A stretch of 41,242 nucleotides of DNA from Nesterenkonia sp. PF2B19 (GCF_001758425.2 NZ_MDSS02000031.1:1-41242), one strand, 5' to 3'; shown: positions 8,777 through 20,847, counted from the stretch's first letter. A program made the numbers and translations. The notes: generated by a model from the sequence alone, not told the origin.

Positions 8777-9830
8777 GCCGCACCGACCCGCCCCGCACCT
8801 CCGAGGCGCTGACCCCGGTCCACCAGCTGCGCCGCGAGATCTCCCCTCCGCAGAGCACATCGCCCGACGACGAGGATCCGCGCCGCTATGAGCCGCTCAC
8901 CCGCCTCCGACTGGAGCACCCGGAGTCCGTGGCGGCCGCCGCGCAGTCCCGACGACGTCACCCAGGCCCGGTGCACGGACGACAGAGCTTCATCATCGCC
9001 GCAGACCATGCCGCCCGCGGCGCCTTGGCGGTGAAGTCCGATCCGCAGGCCATGGCGGACCGGCGCCGGCTGCTCGACCGCCTCCGCATCGCCCTGGCCC
9101 ACCCGAAGGTGGACGGCGTGCTGGCCTCCCCCGACGTGCTCGACGACCTGCTGCTGCTGGGCGCCCTGGACGGCAAGCTGATCTTCGGCTCCATGAACCG
9201 AGCCGGCCTGCCGGGCCTGGTCAATGAGATCGATGACCGCTTCACCGGGCACACCGCCTCAGCCCTGAGTGCCCTCGGGGCAGACGGCGGGAAGATGCTC
9301 ACCCGGATCGCCTTCGACGACGCCGCCACCACCTCGGTGCTGGAGAGCACCGCCCAGGCGGTGGACCAGCTGCACGCCGACGGACTGATCGCCATGGTGG
9401 AGCCGTTCATCTCCCGCACCGAGGCCGGCCGCGTGGTCAACGACCTCTCCACCGAGGCGGTCATCCAGTCGGTGGCCATCGCCCAGGGGCTCGGTGCCAG
9501 CTCAGCGCGCACGTGGATGAAGCTGCCGGTGGTCGAGGACATGGAGCGCGTCATGGCCGCCACCACGCTGCCCACGGTCCTGCTCGGCGGAGACCCCTCC
9601 GGGCGCACCGACGAGGTCCTGGAGACCTGGCGCCGCGCCCTGGCGCTTCCGGGCGTGCAGGGACTCACGGTGGGCCGGACCCTGCTCTACCCTGACGGCG
9701 GTGACGTCGCCGCCGCCGTCGACGCCGCCGCCTCGCTGCTCAACGACAGCACACCCGGCGGCTCACCCGACGCCACAGATCCTGCACCGACCGGAGGACT
9801 CGCCCCGGCCGGCGCCACGAAGGAGGACCG

Positions 9831-9834
<4 letters not shown>
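8773..9834 (+). CDS. Cgl0159-type (beta/alpha)8 aldolase-like protein, probable DKGP aldolase
   Basis: A 353-residue TIM-barrel protein of the Cgl0159 family, which accompanies iolC in actinobacterial inositol clusters. Blocks seen are FIIAADHAARGAL near residues 75-88, VDGVLASPDVLDDL, and TWMKLPVVEDMERVMAATTL with a KLP lysine placed like the Schiff-base lysine of class I aldolases, then VLLGGDPSGR and LTVGRTLLYP. The start ATG 8773 overlaps iolC by 4 nt and the stop overlaps iolD by 4 nt. No IolJ-type class II aldolase is present in the window, so this protein probably cleaves 2-deoxy-5-kepto-gluconate 6-phosphate (DKGP) to DHAP and malonic semialdehyde. The activity is inferred from position and fold, not from a characterised close homologue I can name. 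Confidence 0.75.
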
Positions 9835-11818
<1,984 letters not shown>

Positions 11819-11819
<1 letters not shown>

Positions 11820-13366
11820 TGACCACCACCGAGACGACTCCCCAGACCACTGACGTCCAGAGCGCCGGCGTCGCCGAGATCACCCACTGGATCGACGGCA
11901 CCGCCGACGCCGGCCACGGCACCCGCCGCCAGGACGTGTTCAACCCTGCCACCGGTCAGGTCAGCGGCACCCTGCACCTGGGCGACGGCGAGGACCTGGA
12001 GAAGACCCTGCTGGCCGCGCGGCGCGCCGCCGACCTCTGGGCGGAGACCTCGCTGTCCAAGCGCATGGCCGTGCTGTTCCGATTCCGCGAGCTGGTGGCC
12101 TCCCACACCCAGGAGCTGGCCGCGCTGATCACCGCCGAGCACGGCAAGATGCTCTCCGATGCCGCCGGGGAGGTCGCTCGCGGCCTGGAGGTCGTGGAGT
12201 TCGCCTGCGCGGCCCCGCAGACGCTGAAGGGCGACTACTCGGACCAGGTCTCCACCGGGATCGACGTCTTCTCCTTCCGGCAGCCCCTGGGTGTGGTCGC
12301 CGGAATCACTCCGTTCAACTTCCCCGTCATGGTGCCGCTGTGGATGGCTCCGGTGGCGATCGTGACCGGCAACGCGTTCGTGCTCAAGCCCTCGGAGCGG
12401 GACCCCTCGGCCTCCCTGCTGCTGGCCCAGCTGTGGAAGGAGTCCGGGCTGCCCGACGGCGTCTTCCAGGTGCTGCACGGCGACAAGGAGATCGTGGACG
12501 GCCTGCTGACCCATGAGCTGGTCGACGGCGTCTCCTTCGTGGGGTCCACTCCGATCGCGCAGTACGTCTATGAGACCGGCACCCGGCACGGCAAGCGCGT
12601 CCAGGCCCTCGGCGGGGCGAAGAACCACGCGGTGGTCCTGCCCGACGCCGACCTCGACCTCGCCGCCGATCACCTCTCGGCCGCGGCCTTCGGCTCCGCC
12701 GGCGAGCGCTGCATGGCGATCTCCGTGGCCGTGGCGGTGGGCGACGCGGCCGACGCCCTGGTCGAGAAGGTGGGCCAGCGCGCCCGGGACATCACCGTCG
12801 GTGACGGCACCCAGGCCGAGGCGGAGATGGGCCCGCTGATCACTCCGGCCTCCAAGGAGCGCGTGCAGCGCCTCGTGGGCGAGGCGGAGGCCGACGGCGC
12901 CGCCGTCGTCGTGGACGGGCGTGATCTGGTGGTGGACGGCCGGGAGGAGGGCTTCTTCGTGGGCCCGACCGTGCTGGACCGGGTCCAGGAGCACATGTCT
13001 GCCTATGAGCAGGAGATCTTCGGGCCGGTGCTCGCGGTGGTCCGCGTGGACACCCTGGAGGACGCGATCCGGGTGATCAACGCCAACCCATATGGCAACG
13101 GCACCGCGATCTTCACCGGCTCCGGCCATGCGGCCCGCACGTTCCAGCGGCAGGTCACTGTGGGCATGATCGGGGTGAACGTGCCGATCCCGGTGCCGGC
13201 GGCGCAGCACTCCTTCGGCGGGTGGAAGGACTCGCTGTTCGGGGATCACCACATCTATGGCCCCGACGGCGTGCACTTCTACACGCGCGGGAAGGTCATC
13301 ACCCAGCGCTGGCCGCATCAGAACGACGAGTCGACCGCGTCGCTGAACTTCCCGTCCAACGGCTGA
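11819..13366 (+). CDS. iolA: CoA-acylating methylmalonate/malonate-semialdehyde dehydrogenase
   Basis: A 515-residue aldehyde dehydrogenase of the MMSDH class that converts malonic semialdehyde to acetyl-CoA and CO2 with NAD. It has ITPFNFPVMVPLWM (163-176) for cofactor binding, LGGAKNHAVVLPDAD, and the catalytic cysteine in GSAGERCMAI (about C298). The start ATG 11819 shares one base with the iolD stop (TGATG). It is the last gene of the first + operon: palindrome copy E begins 17 bp after the stop. Confidence 0.93.
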
Positions 13367-13382
13367 GACCCTCCCCGCCCGA

Positions 13383-13446
13383 AGATCGTCCCTCCGTGAG
13401 AGATCGTGCCTGAATCCACAGACGATCTCTCACGGAGGGACGATCT
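13383..13446. repeat. Palindromic repeat family 2, copy E
   Basis: Perfect 25-bp arms (13383-13407 and 13422-13446) of the form AGATCGTCCCTCCG... and its complement enclose a 14-nt loop containing CCTGAATCCA. The same loop word and nearly the same stem occur at 40487-40546. It lies 17 bp after the iolA stop codon and before the iolG promoter, so a terminator role is likely. No T-tract follows. Confidence 0.88.
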
Positions 13447-13484
13447 GTGTGGCGGGGCACCGCACTGAAATCCATTTCGTCCGA

Positions 13485-13519
13485 ATGTCTGGACAAAGTA
13501 ATGTGATGCGTCCTACAGT
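13485..13519 (+). promoter_or_regulatory. iolG promoter with candidate IolR operator
   Basis: ATGTC-TG-GACAA (13485-13496) is the operator-like inverted repeat. TGGACA (13490-13495) serves as -35 and TACAGT (13514-13519) as -10, with an 18-bp spacer. The -35 overlaps the operator in the same register as at iolE. A second inverted repeat, GTGATG (13503-13508) / CATCAC (13526-13531), flanks the -10. Confidence 0.68.
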
Positions 13520-13564
13520 GAGTGACATCACGGAACATCGCACGATCGAGGAGAGCTGAGACCA

Positions 13565-14629
13565 ATGTCGACACCGCAGCAGTCCGAACTCCGCGTCGCC
13601 GTCGTCGGCGCCGGGCGCATGGGCTCGGACCACGTGGACCGCCTCGCCCACCACACCCTGCGCGCCCGGGTCAGCGCGCCGTCCGTGGACGTCGACCGCG
13701 AGCGGGCCGCCGCCGTCGCCGCCACCGCCGGGGACGCCGCCGGAGAGCCACAGGTGTTCTCCAGCGTGGACGAGCTGCTGACCGCCGAGGCGGCCGACGC
13801 CGTCGTGCTGGCCACCCCGGGATTCCTCCACGAGGAGGCCCTCCTGAAGCTCCTCGACGCCGGGATCCCCGTGCTGTGCGAGAAGCCGCTGACCCCGGAC
13901 CCCGACTCCGCCCTGCGCGTGGTGGAGGCCGAAGTCGCCGCTGGCCGCCAGCTCATCCAGGTGGGCTTCATGCGCCGCTTCGACGCCGGCTACCGCCGGC
14001 TGAAGGACGCGATCGCCTCCGGCGAGCTGGGCGAGCTGCTGATGCTCCATCACCAGCACCGCAACCCGGAGGCGCCGGCCGAGTTCACGGACGAGATGGT
14101 CATCCATGACTCCGTGGTCCACGAGTTCGACGCCGTCCGGTACTTCACCGGCGAGGAGATCACCGACGTCTCCGTGCGGATCGGACGGACCACCTCCCGG
14201 ACCGGCAACGTGCGGGACCCCCAGCTGGTCACTGTGCAGACCGAGTCCGGACTGCTGGCCACCGTGGAGATCTTCGTCAACGCCCAGATCGGCTACCAGG
14301 TGCACACCCAGGCCACCTTCGAGAACGGTCTGGTGAAGATCGGCGAGGGCTCCGAGGTCGAGGTCACCACCGCCGGCCGCACCGGCGTCGAGGTCGACGC
14401 CGGATTCGTCACCCGGTTCCGCGACGCCTACGACCTCGAGGTCCAGCAGTGGGTGGACGCCACCCTGCGCGGCGAGATCGCCGGGCCCAGCGCCTGGGAC
14501 GGATACGCCACCGCCGCCTGCTGCGCCGCCGGCGTCGCCGCCCAGCAGAGCCGCACGGTCGAGCATGTGGCGCTGGCGCCCAAGCCCAGCTTCTACGCCG
14601 CCGCCACAGGCTCCCCCGCCCTGGCCTGA
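13565..14629 (+). CDS. iolG: Inositol 2-dehydrogenase
   Basis: A 354-residue Gfo/Idh/MocA-family NAD-dependent dehydrogenase. The Rossmann motif VAVVGAGRMGSDHVDRLA starts at residue 11; the catalytic lysine is in CEKPL (about K107); DSVVHEFDAVRYF (D182, H186) matches the Asp-x3-His pair of myo-inositol dehydrogenases. It oxidises myo-inositol to 2-keto-myo-inositol, the first pathway step. GAGGAGAG (13548-13555) precedes ATG 13565. Of the three dehydrogenases in the locus this one has the clearest IolG features and its own promoter. Confidence 0.88.
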   Translation: MSTPQQSELRVAVVGAGRMGSDHVDRLAHHTLRARVSAPSVDVDRERAAAVAATAGDAAGEPQVFSSVDELLTAEAADAVVLATPGFLHEEALLKLLDAGIPVLCEKPLTPDPDSALRVVEAEVAAGRQLIQVGFMRRFDAGYRRLKDAIASGELGELLMLHHQHRNPEAPAEFTDEMVIHDSVVHEFDAVRYFTGEEITDVSVRIGRTTSRTGNVRDPQLVTVQTESGLLATVEIFVNAQIGYQVHTQATFENGLVKIGEGSEVEVTTAGRTGVEVDAGFVTRFRDAYDLEVQQWVDATLRGEIAGPSAWDGYATAACCAAGVAAQQSRTVEHVALAPKPSFYAAATGSPALA

Positions 14630-14677
14630 GCCCGACCACTCGCAGACCCTGCCCCCACCTGCCCCGAGGACCCCTCC

Positions 14678-15552
14678 ATGAAGTACGCCCTGGACCCCAC
14701 CCCCTTCCACCGGACTCACTCGCTGCTGGAGTTCCCGCGGCTCGCCGCGACCTGGGATTCGACTGGCTGCAGATGACCCCGCACCCGGACTTCATCCCGT
14801 TCTTCAACCACCCCAAGGCCGACGACGACCTCGTCGCCCGCTTCCGCGCAGCCTGCGCGGATGCCGGCGTCGGCGTCTCCTCCGTGCTGCCGGTGCTGCG
14901 CTGGTCCTCCCCCGACCCGGACGCCCGCGAGGCCGCCGTCCGGTACTGGAAGCGGGTCATCCAGATCACCGTGGACCTGGGAGTGGAGCAGATCAACACG
15001 GAGTTCTCCGGCCGGCCCGAGCTCGCGGAAGAGTCGGAGCGCGCCTTCTACCGCTCCCTGGAGGAGCTGCTGCCGATCATCGAAGCCGAGGGGCTCAACG
15101 TGGCCATCGACCCCCACCCTGATGACTTCGTGGAGCAGGGGCTGGCCGCCTGGCGGGTGATCCGCGGAGCCAACTCGAAGAACCTGAGCTTCGTCTACGT
15201 CGCCCCGCACACCTTCCACTACGAGGATCCGATGGCCGCCATCCTCGACGAGGTCGGCGACCGGCTGCGAGTGGTCCACGTGGCCGACACCTATGACCAC
15301 CACCGCTCGGACGGCCTCCGGTACATCACCAACCCCCCGGGCAACGCGGCCCGGGTGCACCAGCACAACAAGATCGGCGTCGGCGACGTCGACTGGGACC
15401 ACTTCTTCGCAGAGCTCGCCCGCAACGGCTTCGACCAGCGTGAGGACACGGTCATGGTCACCAGCGTCTTCGGCGAGAACGAGGACGCCATGGAGGTCTC
15501 CGCCTATCAGCTGCGTCAGATGCGCGAGCGCATGGCGGCGGCTCGGGGCTGA
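14678..15552 (+). pseudogene. iolH: IolH-like sugar phosphate isomerase/epimerase, frameshifted
   Basis: The true start is ATG 14678 (MKYALDPTPFHRTHSLLEF), typical of actinobacterial IolH-type isomerases and preceded by GAGGA. This frame stops about 30 codons in. From about 14750 the homology continues one frame back: LGFDWLQMTPHPDFIPFFNH, VRYWKRVIQITVDLGVEQ, AIDPHPDDFVEQGLAAWRV, HVADTYDHHRSDGLRYITN, MVTSVFGENEDA. Restoring one G in CTCGCCGCGACC (near 14740-14747) gives GCG-GAC-CTG-GGA and one intact frame of about 291 codons. A one-base loss, probably a sequencing error, is the simplest reading. The protein is expected to be a TIM-barrel isomerase of inositol catabolism; its exact reaction is not established. 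Confidence 0.82.
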
Positions 15553-15605
15553 CCCGCCCCCCCTTCCCGCCCCGACCGGGCCCCGCGCCCGGATTCCCCT
15601 CCAGG

Positions 15606-15626
15606 CGCCCGACGTCGCGTCGGGCG
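15606..15626 (+). terminator. Hairpin between iolH and the MFS transporter gene
   Basis: CGCCCGAC (15606-15613) pairs with GTCGGGCG (15619-15626) around a 5-nt loop. It lies 53 bp after the iolH stop and 46 bp before the transporter start. There is no T-tract, so partial termination or mRNA processing is as likely as full termination. Confidence 0.45.
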
Positions 15627-15672
15627 TCCGTGAGGCGCACCCACCACCCGGCACAGACAGGATCGCCAGATC

Positions 15673-17109
15673 ATGGACACACACCGCACACGCCCGGCCC
15701 CTGACGGGAGCGTCGGCTCCGGGCGGAAGAAGAGCACCGTCCTCATCTACCTCTTCGGGGCTCTCGGAGGGCTCAACTGGGGCTATGACACCGGAGTCAT
15801 CTCAGCGGCCCTCGTGTACCTGCGCCCCGAGTTCGAGCTCAGCAGCTGGGCCGAGGGCTGGATCGTCACCGGCCTGATCATCGGTGCCGTCTTCGGCGCT
15901 GCCGTCGGCGGACGTCTCTCGGACAAGTACGGCCGATGGAAGATCCTCATGGCCACCGCGGTGACGTTCATCGTCGCGCCCATCGGCATGGCGCTGGCCC
16001 CGGACCCCAACACGCTGTTCGTCTTCCGTTTCATCGTCGGCCTCGGCTCCGGACTGGCTGCGGTGACGCTGCCGGTCTACCTCTCGGAGATCTCCCCGGC
16101 GCGGATCCGCGGAAAGGTCACCGCCTTCTACGCCCTGGCGATCGTCACCGGCCAGTTCATCGGCTTCATCATCGGACTGGCCTTCGCGCCGCTGGAGTCC
16201 TGGCGATGGATGCTCGGGCTCTCGGTGGTCCCGTCGCTGCTGTTCGCCGTCGGTCTGGCGTTCATCTGGGAGACGCCCCGCTGGCTGGTCAAGAAGGGCC
16301 GAGAGGCCGAGGCCCTGACCATTCTGCACTACGACCGCACCCCCGAGGAGGCCGAGCGGGAGCTGCAGGAGATCCACATCATCAATGAGGCGGAGAAGGC
16401 AGCCGGCGCTCAGAATCTCAGGGCACTGCTGCAGCCCTGGGTGAAGCCGATCCTCTTCGTCGGCCTCGGTCTGGCGATCCTGCAGCAGATCATGGGCATC
16501 AACACGATCATCTACTACGCGCCCACCACGCTGCAGAACGTCGGCTTCACCGACCAGGCGGCCATCGCCGCCAACCTGATCATCGGCGTCATGAACGTGC
16601 TGGCCATCTGGCTGGCCCTGACCTACGCGGACCGCTGGGGGCGCCGGCCGCTGCTGCTCGCAGGGGCCGCGGGCACGTGCCTGAGCCTGGCGGTGCTGGC
16701 GCTGACCAACCTGCTGCTGCCCGAGCCGGACGGCTTCGGCGTCGTCGGGATCGTCACCCTGACCTGCATGGCCGTCTACATCTTCATGTTCCAGGCCAGC
16801 TGGGGCTCCATGGTCTGGGTGATGCTCGGGGAGATCTTCCCGCTGGGCGTCCGTGCTGCGGCCATGGGCCTGGCCACCACCGCCCTGTGGTTCGCCAACG
16901 GCGTCGTCGCCCTGGGGTTCCCTCCGGTGCTGGAAGCGGTCGGCGTGGGCTGGCTGTTCGCCGGGTTCTCCGTGATCTGCTGCGCCGCCCTGGTGTTCAC
17001 CTACCGGCGAGTGCCGGAGACCAAGGGAAGGTCGCTGGAGGAGATCGAGTCCACCTTCCGCAACACCGCCGGCATGCCGGTGGTGCCGAACCCGAAGCGC
17101 ATGCGCTGA
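15673..17109 (+). CDS. iolT: MFS sugar/inositol:proton symporter
   Basis: A 478-residue major-facilitator transporter of the sugar porter family with 12 predicted membrane segments. Signatures: GGRLSDKYGRWKIL in loop 2-3, ETPRWLVKKGREAEA after helix 6, YADRWGRRPLLL in loop 8-9, and the C-terminal PETKGRSLEEIE. QQIMGINTIIYYAPT in helix 7 is typical of sugar porters such as IolT and XylE. Its place between iolH and an inositol-type dehydrogenase supports inositol uptake. It is one of two importers in the locus; the other is the ABC system on the - strand. Confidence 0.86.
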   Translation: MDTHRTRPAPDGSVGSGRKKSTVLIYLFGALGGLNWGYDTGVISAALVYLRPEFELSSWAEGWIVTGLIIGAVFGAAVGGRLSDKYGRWKILMATAVTFIVAPIGMALAPDPNTLFVFRFIVGLGSGLAAVTLPVYLSEISPARIRGKVTAFYALAIVTGQFIGFIIGLAFAPLESWRWMLGLSVVPSLLFAVGLAFIWETPRWLVKKGREAEALTILHYDRTPEEAERELQEIHIINEAEKAAGAQNLRALLQPWVKPILFVGLGLAILQQIMGINTIIYYAPTTLQNVGFTDQAAIAANLIIGVMNVLAIWLALTYADRWGRRPLLLAGAAGTCLSLAVLALTNLLLPEPDGFGVVGIVTLTCMAVYIFMFQASWGSMVWVMLGEIFPLGVRAAAMGLATTALWFANGVVALGFPPVLEAVGVGWLFAGFSVICCAALVFTYRRVPETKGRSLEEIESTFRNTAGMPVVPNPKRMR

Positions 17110-17143
17110 GTGGCTGCAGGACCTCTCATGAAGGAGACCAGTG

Positions 17144-18346
17144 ATGAGTGAGCAGAGAATCGGCGTCGCCGTCATCGGCGCCGGGATGGCAGGGGCGGCC
17201 CACGCGGCGGCCTGGCGAGCCGCCACCACGGTGCGCAGCCCTTTCCCCCGCCCGGTGAAGCTCGCGGCGATCGCCGACCTCGCCGAGCCGCTGGCCCGTG
17301 ATGTCGCTGGCCGCTACGGGTATGAACGGGTGGAGACCGATTGGCGCGCACTGCTGGAGGCCGAAGACGTCGACGTCGTCTCCGTGGTGGTGGCCAACCG
17401 GCTGCACCGGGAGATCGTCGAGGCTCTGGTGGCCGCCGGCAAGCATGTGCTGTGTGAGAAGCCGCTGGCCGACACCCTCGACGACGCCCGTGCCATGGCG
17501 GAGACCGCGCGGCGAGCCGAGGACGCCGGCCAGGTGGTCCGCATCGGCTTCACCTTCCGCCGAGCCCCGGGACTTGCCGCTCTGCGTGAGCTGGTGACCT
17601 CGGGAGCATTGGGCGAGGTGGTGCATCTTCACGGCCGGTACCTGGCCGACTACGGCTGCGATCCGCAGGTCCCGATGACGTGGCGCTACCGGGGCGGCCC
17701 AGGCTCTGGGGCCCTGGCCGACGTCGGCAGCCACCTGCTCTATGCCGCGGAGTTCCTGGCCGGGCCGATGCGCTCCGTGGCCGGGGCACAGTTCCGCACC
17801 GTGATCCAGGAGCGTCCGCTGCCGGTGGGGTCCACGGTGGGACATGGGAAGGCGGAGGTCAGTGAGGAGACAGAACCGGTGACCAATGACGACTGGGCTG
17901 GTTTCACGGCGCAGTTCGACGTCGCCGCCGGCACCTTTGAGGCCTCCCGGGTGTCCCCCGGGCACCCCAACGGTCTGCGCCTGGAGATCTCCTGCCGCGA
18001 CGGAGCCGCCGTGTGGGACCAGGAGCGTCCTGCGGAGATCCAGGTCCACACCCGGGACATCGGCGGCAACCGCCAGACCGACAACGGCTTCCGCACCGTG
18101 AACCTCGGACCCGGACACCCCTATGTGGGTGAAGGTTTCGCGATGGCCGCCCCGGGCATCGGCTTCGGCCAGAACGACGGCTTCGTGTTCCAGGCCCGCG
18201 CGTTCCTGGAAGAGGTGGCCGGGCTGGCCGCGGAGGACTCCTGGCCGCGGAACGCCAGCGTCGAGGACGGCGTGCACAATATGGAGCTGATCGAGGCGAT
18301 CGCCGCCTCGGCTGCCGCCGGCGGGTCCGAGGTCAGGGTTCCCTGA
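17144..18346 (+). CDS. Gfo/Idh/MocA-family dehydrogenase, inositol locus
   Basis: A 400-residue NAD(P)-dependent oxidoreductase. Seen are the Rossmann motif VAVIGAGMAGAAHAAAWRAA, CEKPLADTLDDA with the catalytic lysine, and GALADVGSHLLYAAEFLAG in place of the D-x3-H active-site segment. It is longer than IolG and belongs to a different branch, so a scyllo- or chiro-inositol, or another polyol or sugar, may be its substrate. AAGGAG (17131-17136) favours ATG 17144 over the GTG three bases earlier. It lies 34 bp after the transporter gene and is probably in the same operon. Confidence 0.85.
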   Translation: MSEQRIGVAVIGAGMAGAAHAAAWRAATTVRSPFPRPVKLAAIADLAEPLARDVAGRYGYERVETDWRALLEAEDVDVVSVVVANRLHREIVEALVAAGKHVLCEKPLADTLDDARAMAETARRAEDAGQVVRIGFTFRRAPGLAALRELVTSGALGEVVHLHGRYLADYGCDPQVPMTWRYRGGPGSGALADVGSHLLYAAEFLAGPMRSVAGAQFRTVIQERPLPVGSTVGHGKAEVSEETEPVTNDDWAGFTAQFDVAAGTFEASRVSPGHPNGLRLEISCRDGAAVWDQERPAEIQVHTRDIGGNRQTDNGFRTVNLGPGHPYVGEGFAMAAPGIGFGQNDGFVFQARAFLEEVAGLAAEDSWPRNASVEDGVHNMELIEAIAASAAAGGSEVRVP

Positions 18347-18402
18347 CCTCCGCACCTGACGCCCCGCCGCAAGACCCGCACACGTCGGGTCGAGCTGGTG
18401 TG

Positions 18403-18729
18403 TCAGTGGGCCCCGCGGATGCGCATGGACCGCAGTCGCTCGCCGTCGACGGCGAAGGTGAACTCCGAACGCCCGTTGGCGTGGTTGCTGCGCCAGTCGG
18501 CGATCACGGTGACGGCCTCGCCGTCGGCCTCCACAGATTCGACATCCATGGTGCCGCGGGCGCCGATGAACTCGACGTCGCTCCAGGCCTTGATCTCGTC
18601 CCGGCCGGTGAAGATGCGGCCGAAGTCGTCGACGAACCCCTCCTCGCCGAACGCGGCGAGAAACGCCTCCTCATCGTGGCGGTTCACGGCGGCGACGAAG
18701 CTGCCCACAGGTTCGGGGATGTCCGGCAT
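18403..18729 (-). CDS. SnoaL/NTF2-like small protein
   Basis: A 108-residue protein with an NTF2-like (SnoaL) fold signature: PVGSFVAAVNRHDEEAFLAA, GRDEIKAWSD and a strand-rich C-terminus ending RSMRIRGAH. GGAGG lies just upstream of the ATG. It is 81 bp downstream of the isomerase gene in the same direction and probably cotranscribed. Proteins of this fold bind small ligands or act as isomerases/cyclases; the role here is unknown. Confidence 0.75.
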   Translation of the reverse strand: MPDIPEPVGSFVAAVNRHDEEAFLAAFGEEGFVDDFGRIFTGRDEIKAWSDVEFIGARGTMDVESVEADGEAVTVIADWRSNHANGRSEFTFAVDGERLRSMRIRGAH

Positions 18730-18810
18730 GATGCCTCCTGCGTGGGTCGTAGAACTGGTCGTGCCCAGGACCCTACGTGCCCTGCCCGCAGGAGCGAAAG
18801 AGCCTGCGCC

Positions 18811-19809
18811 TCACCGCAGCCCGGCCACACGTGCCGCCTCCATGAGCACCGCCGCCGCCTCCTGCACACCCTCCACAGCACCCAATGAGGTGTCTTCGTG
18901 CTCGATGTGCACAGCCATGTCGGCGTCCACGTCCGCGAGCGCGGTGAGGAATTCGGCCCACCAGGCGGCGTCGTGCCCGCGCCCCAGCGCCACGAAGTCC
19001 CAGGCGGAGGCGGAGGGCCACTCGTTGACGTACTCCTCCGCACCGATCTGCGTGCGGGGCTCGTCGGGACTCAGTCGGCGGAAGCTGTTGTCCAGCACTC
19101 CGCACCAGGCGGCCTCGGGATTGATCCGCACGTCCTTGACCGCCGCGTGCGCCACATGCCTGCCCAGCCGGCGCACCACATGGACAGGGTCCATCTGCTG
19201 CCAGAACAGGTGGCTGGCGTCCAGCTCCACCCCCAGTCGGCGCGCTCCGGTGCGCTCGAGCAGCTCCAGGAAGCTCGGCGGGTTGAACACCAGGTTCTGG
19301 GGGTGCAGCTCCAGGGCCACCGTGACGCCGTGCTCGGCGGCGAGCGCGTCGATCTCCGTCCAGAACGGGACGGCCACCTCCCACTGGTGCTCCAGGACGT
19401 CCAGCGCGCGGGAGGACCAGGCGTTGACCACCCAGGTGGGCTGGCCGGCACCGGGCTCCGCACCGGGCAGCCCGGACATGCACACCACTCGGGTCTGTCC
19501 CAGCGCCCCGGCCACTCGGATGCTGCGCCGCAGGTCCTCGGCGTGCCGTTCACCGGTGCGTGGGTCCGGATGGAGCGGATTGCCGTTGCAGTTCAGGCCC
19601 TGCAGCGACACCCCGGTGTCCTCGAAGATCCGCAGCCATTCGCGGGCGGCGGCGGGGTCGCCGTCGAGCTCCTCCACCGGGATGTGCGCGGCGGGAAGGA
19701 ACCCGCCGGTGTTGAGCTCGGCGGCGTCCAATCCGGCTTCTGCGACGATCTGCAGCGCGTCGGTCAGCGGACGGTCGTGCAGCGGCGCGGTGTACAGGCC
19801 CAGGTGCAT
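18811..19809 (-). CDS. Sugar phosphate isomerase/epimerase (xylose isomerase-like TIM barrel)
   Basis: A 332-residue protein of the AP-endonuclease-2-like superfamily, the third in this locus after iolE and iolH. It starts MHLGLYTAPLHDRPL. Metal-binding-type blocks are VALELHPQNLVFN, VELDASHLFWQQMDP, AHAAVKDVRIN and MAVHIEHEDTS. GAGGAGG precedes the ATG. Family members interconvert or dehydrate keto-inositols and sugars. Placement after the ABC importer and next to dehydrogenases suggests a step for an inositol isomer, but the substrate is unknown. Palindrome copy B lies between the ABC ATPase gene and this gene. Confidence 0.83.
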   Translation of the reverse strand: MHLGLYTAPLHDRPLTDALQIVAEAGLDAAELNTGGFLPAAHIPVEELDGDPAAAREWLRIFEDTGVSLQGLNCNGNPLHPDPRTGERHAEDLRRSIRVAGALGQTRVVCMSGLPGAEPGAGQPTWVVNAWSSRALDVLEHQWEVAVPFWTEIDALAAEHGVTVALELHPQNLVFNPPSFLELLERTGARRLGVELDASHLFWQQMDPVHVVRRLGRHVAHAAVKDVRINPEAAWCGVLDNSFRRLSPDEPRTQIGAEEYVNEWPSASAWDFVALGRGHDAAWWAEFLTALADVDADMAVHIEHEDTSLGAVEGVQEAAAVLMEAARVAGLR

Positions 19810-19848
19810 CAGGTCCTCCTCAGGGGTCGATCATGTCGTCATCGTCGC

Positions 19849-19918
19849 GCGAGGTGGTCTGGAGTTGTCGGTACTCGACTCGATCGACTCGAGCATCGAC
19901 AACTCCAGACCACCTCGC
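19849..19918. repeat. Palindromic repeat family 1, copy B
   Basis: A 70-bp inverted repeat with core 19851-19916, 22 bp downstream of the ABC ATPase stop on the - strand. Relative to copy D it has GAGGTGG instead of GAGTTGG, matched by CCACCTC in the right arm, and TTGTCG matched by CGACAA. These paired changes keep the stem intact; only three mismatched positions are seen in the 33-bp core arms. Confidence 0.88.
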
Positions 19919-19939
19919 CGAGGGCCTCGACAGGGCGCC

Positions 19940-20839
19940 TCACTGGGCGGGGCGCCCGCCCAGGGTCTGCTCCAGGTCCGCCTCGACCTGCTTCAGCTCG
20001 GCGGTATGGCCGCCCAGCTGGGCCAGCTCATGGCTGAGCTCCTGCAGCTCCGCACCCCCGGCCATCTGTGCGGTGAGATCATCGATGCTGATCTCGTCCT
20101 TGACGTGGTACCCGATGGAACGGCCACGTTTGAGGACCATGAACCGGTCCCCCACGGGGAAGGCATGGTGCGGGTTGTGGGTGATGAACACGACCCCCAG
20201 GCCCCGGTTCTTGGCCTGCATGATGTAGCGCAGCACGACGCCGGACTGCTTGACCCCCAGCGCGGCGGTCGGCTCATCGAGGATCAGCACCTTCGCGCCG
20301 AAGTACACCGCCCGGGCGATGGCCACGCACTGCCGCTCACCGCCGGAGAGCGTGCCGATGGGCTGGTCGACGTCGCGCAGGTCGATGCCCATCTCGAAGA
20401 GCTCCTCCTTGGCGATGCGCTTCATGGCCGGCACGTCCAGCCGCTTCAACGGCCCCCAGCCCACGGTCAGCTCCGAGCCGAGGAAGAAGTTCCGCCACAC
20501 CGGCATGAGCGGCACCACCGCCAGATCCTGGTACACGGTGGCGATGCCCACCTCCAGGGCGTCGCGCGGAGAGTCGAAGACGGTCTCCTCCCCGTTGATC
20601 CGCATGACGCCGTCGGTGTGCTGGTGCAGCCCGGCGATGATCTTGATCAGCGTGGACTTCCCGGCGCCGTTGTCGCCCAGCACGCAGGTGACCTGCCCGG
20701 CGTGGACGTCCATGGTGACGTCCCTCAGGGCGATGATGTTGCCGTAACGCTTCCCCGCTCCTTCGAGCCGGACCAGCGGGGTCGCCTCGACGCCGTCGGC
20801 GACGTCGTCGTGGGGTGACTGCGATGTCGTCTCACTCAT
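19940..20839 (-). CDS. Sugar ABC transporter ATP-binding protein
   Basis: A 299-residue single-domain ABC ATPase of the carbohydrate uptake CUT2 type. Walker [10 protein letters not shown] is at about residues 55-63, the signature is LSGGERQ, Walker B is [11 protein letters not shown], and the H-loop is VFITHN. Many CUT2 ATPases (RbsA) are about 500 residues with two domains; this one has one domain, as in FrcA. The start ATG at 20839 follows AGGAGG and is 8 nt from the permease stop. It energises import together with the two following genes. Confidence 0.9.
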   Translation of the reverse strand: MSETTSQSPHDDVADGVEATPLVRLEGAGKRYGNIIALRDVTMDVHAGQVTCVLGDNGAGKSTLIKIIAGLHQHTDGVMRINGEETVFDSPRDALEVGIATVYQDLAVVPLMPVWRNFFLGSELTVGWGPLKRLDVPAMKRIAKEELFEMGIDLRDVDQPIGTLSGGERQCVAIARAVYFGAKVLILDEPTAALGVKQSGVVLRYIMQAKNRGLGVVFITHNPHHAFPVGDRFMVLKRGRSIGYHVKDEISIDDLTAQMAGGAELQELSHELAQLGGHTAELKQVEADLEQTLGGRPAQ

Positions 20840-20847
20840 GGCCCCTC

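Noticed and set aside
18398-20818. An 806-codon open frame on the + strand across the SnoaL, isomerase and ATPase genes
   Set aside because: It crosses three well-supported - strand genes and a palindrome, and its translation shows no recognisable domain.
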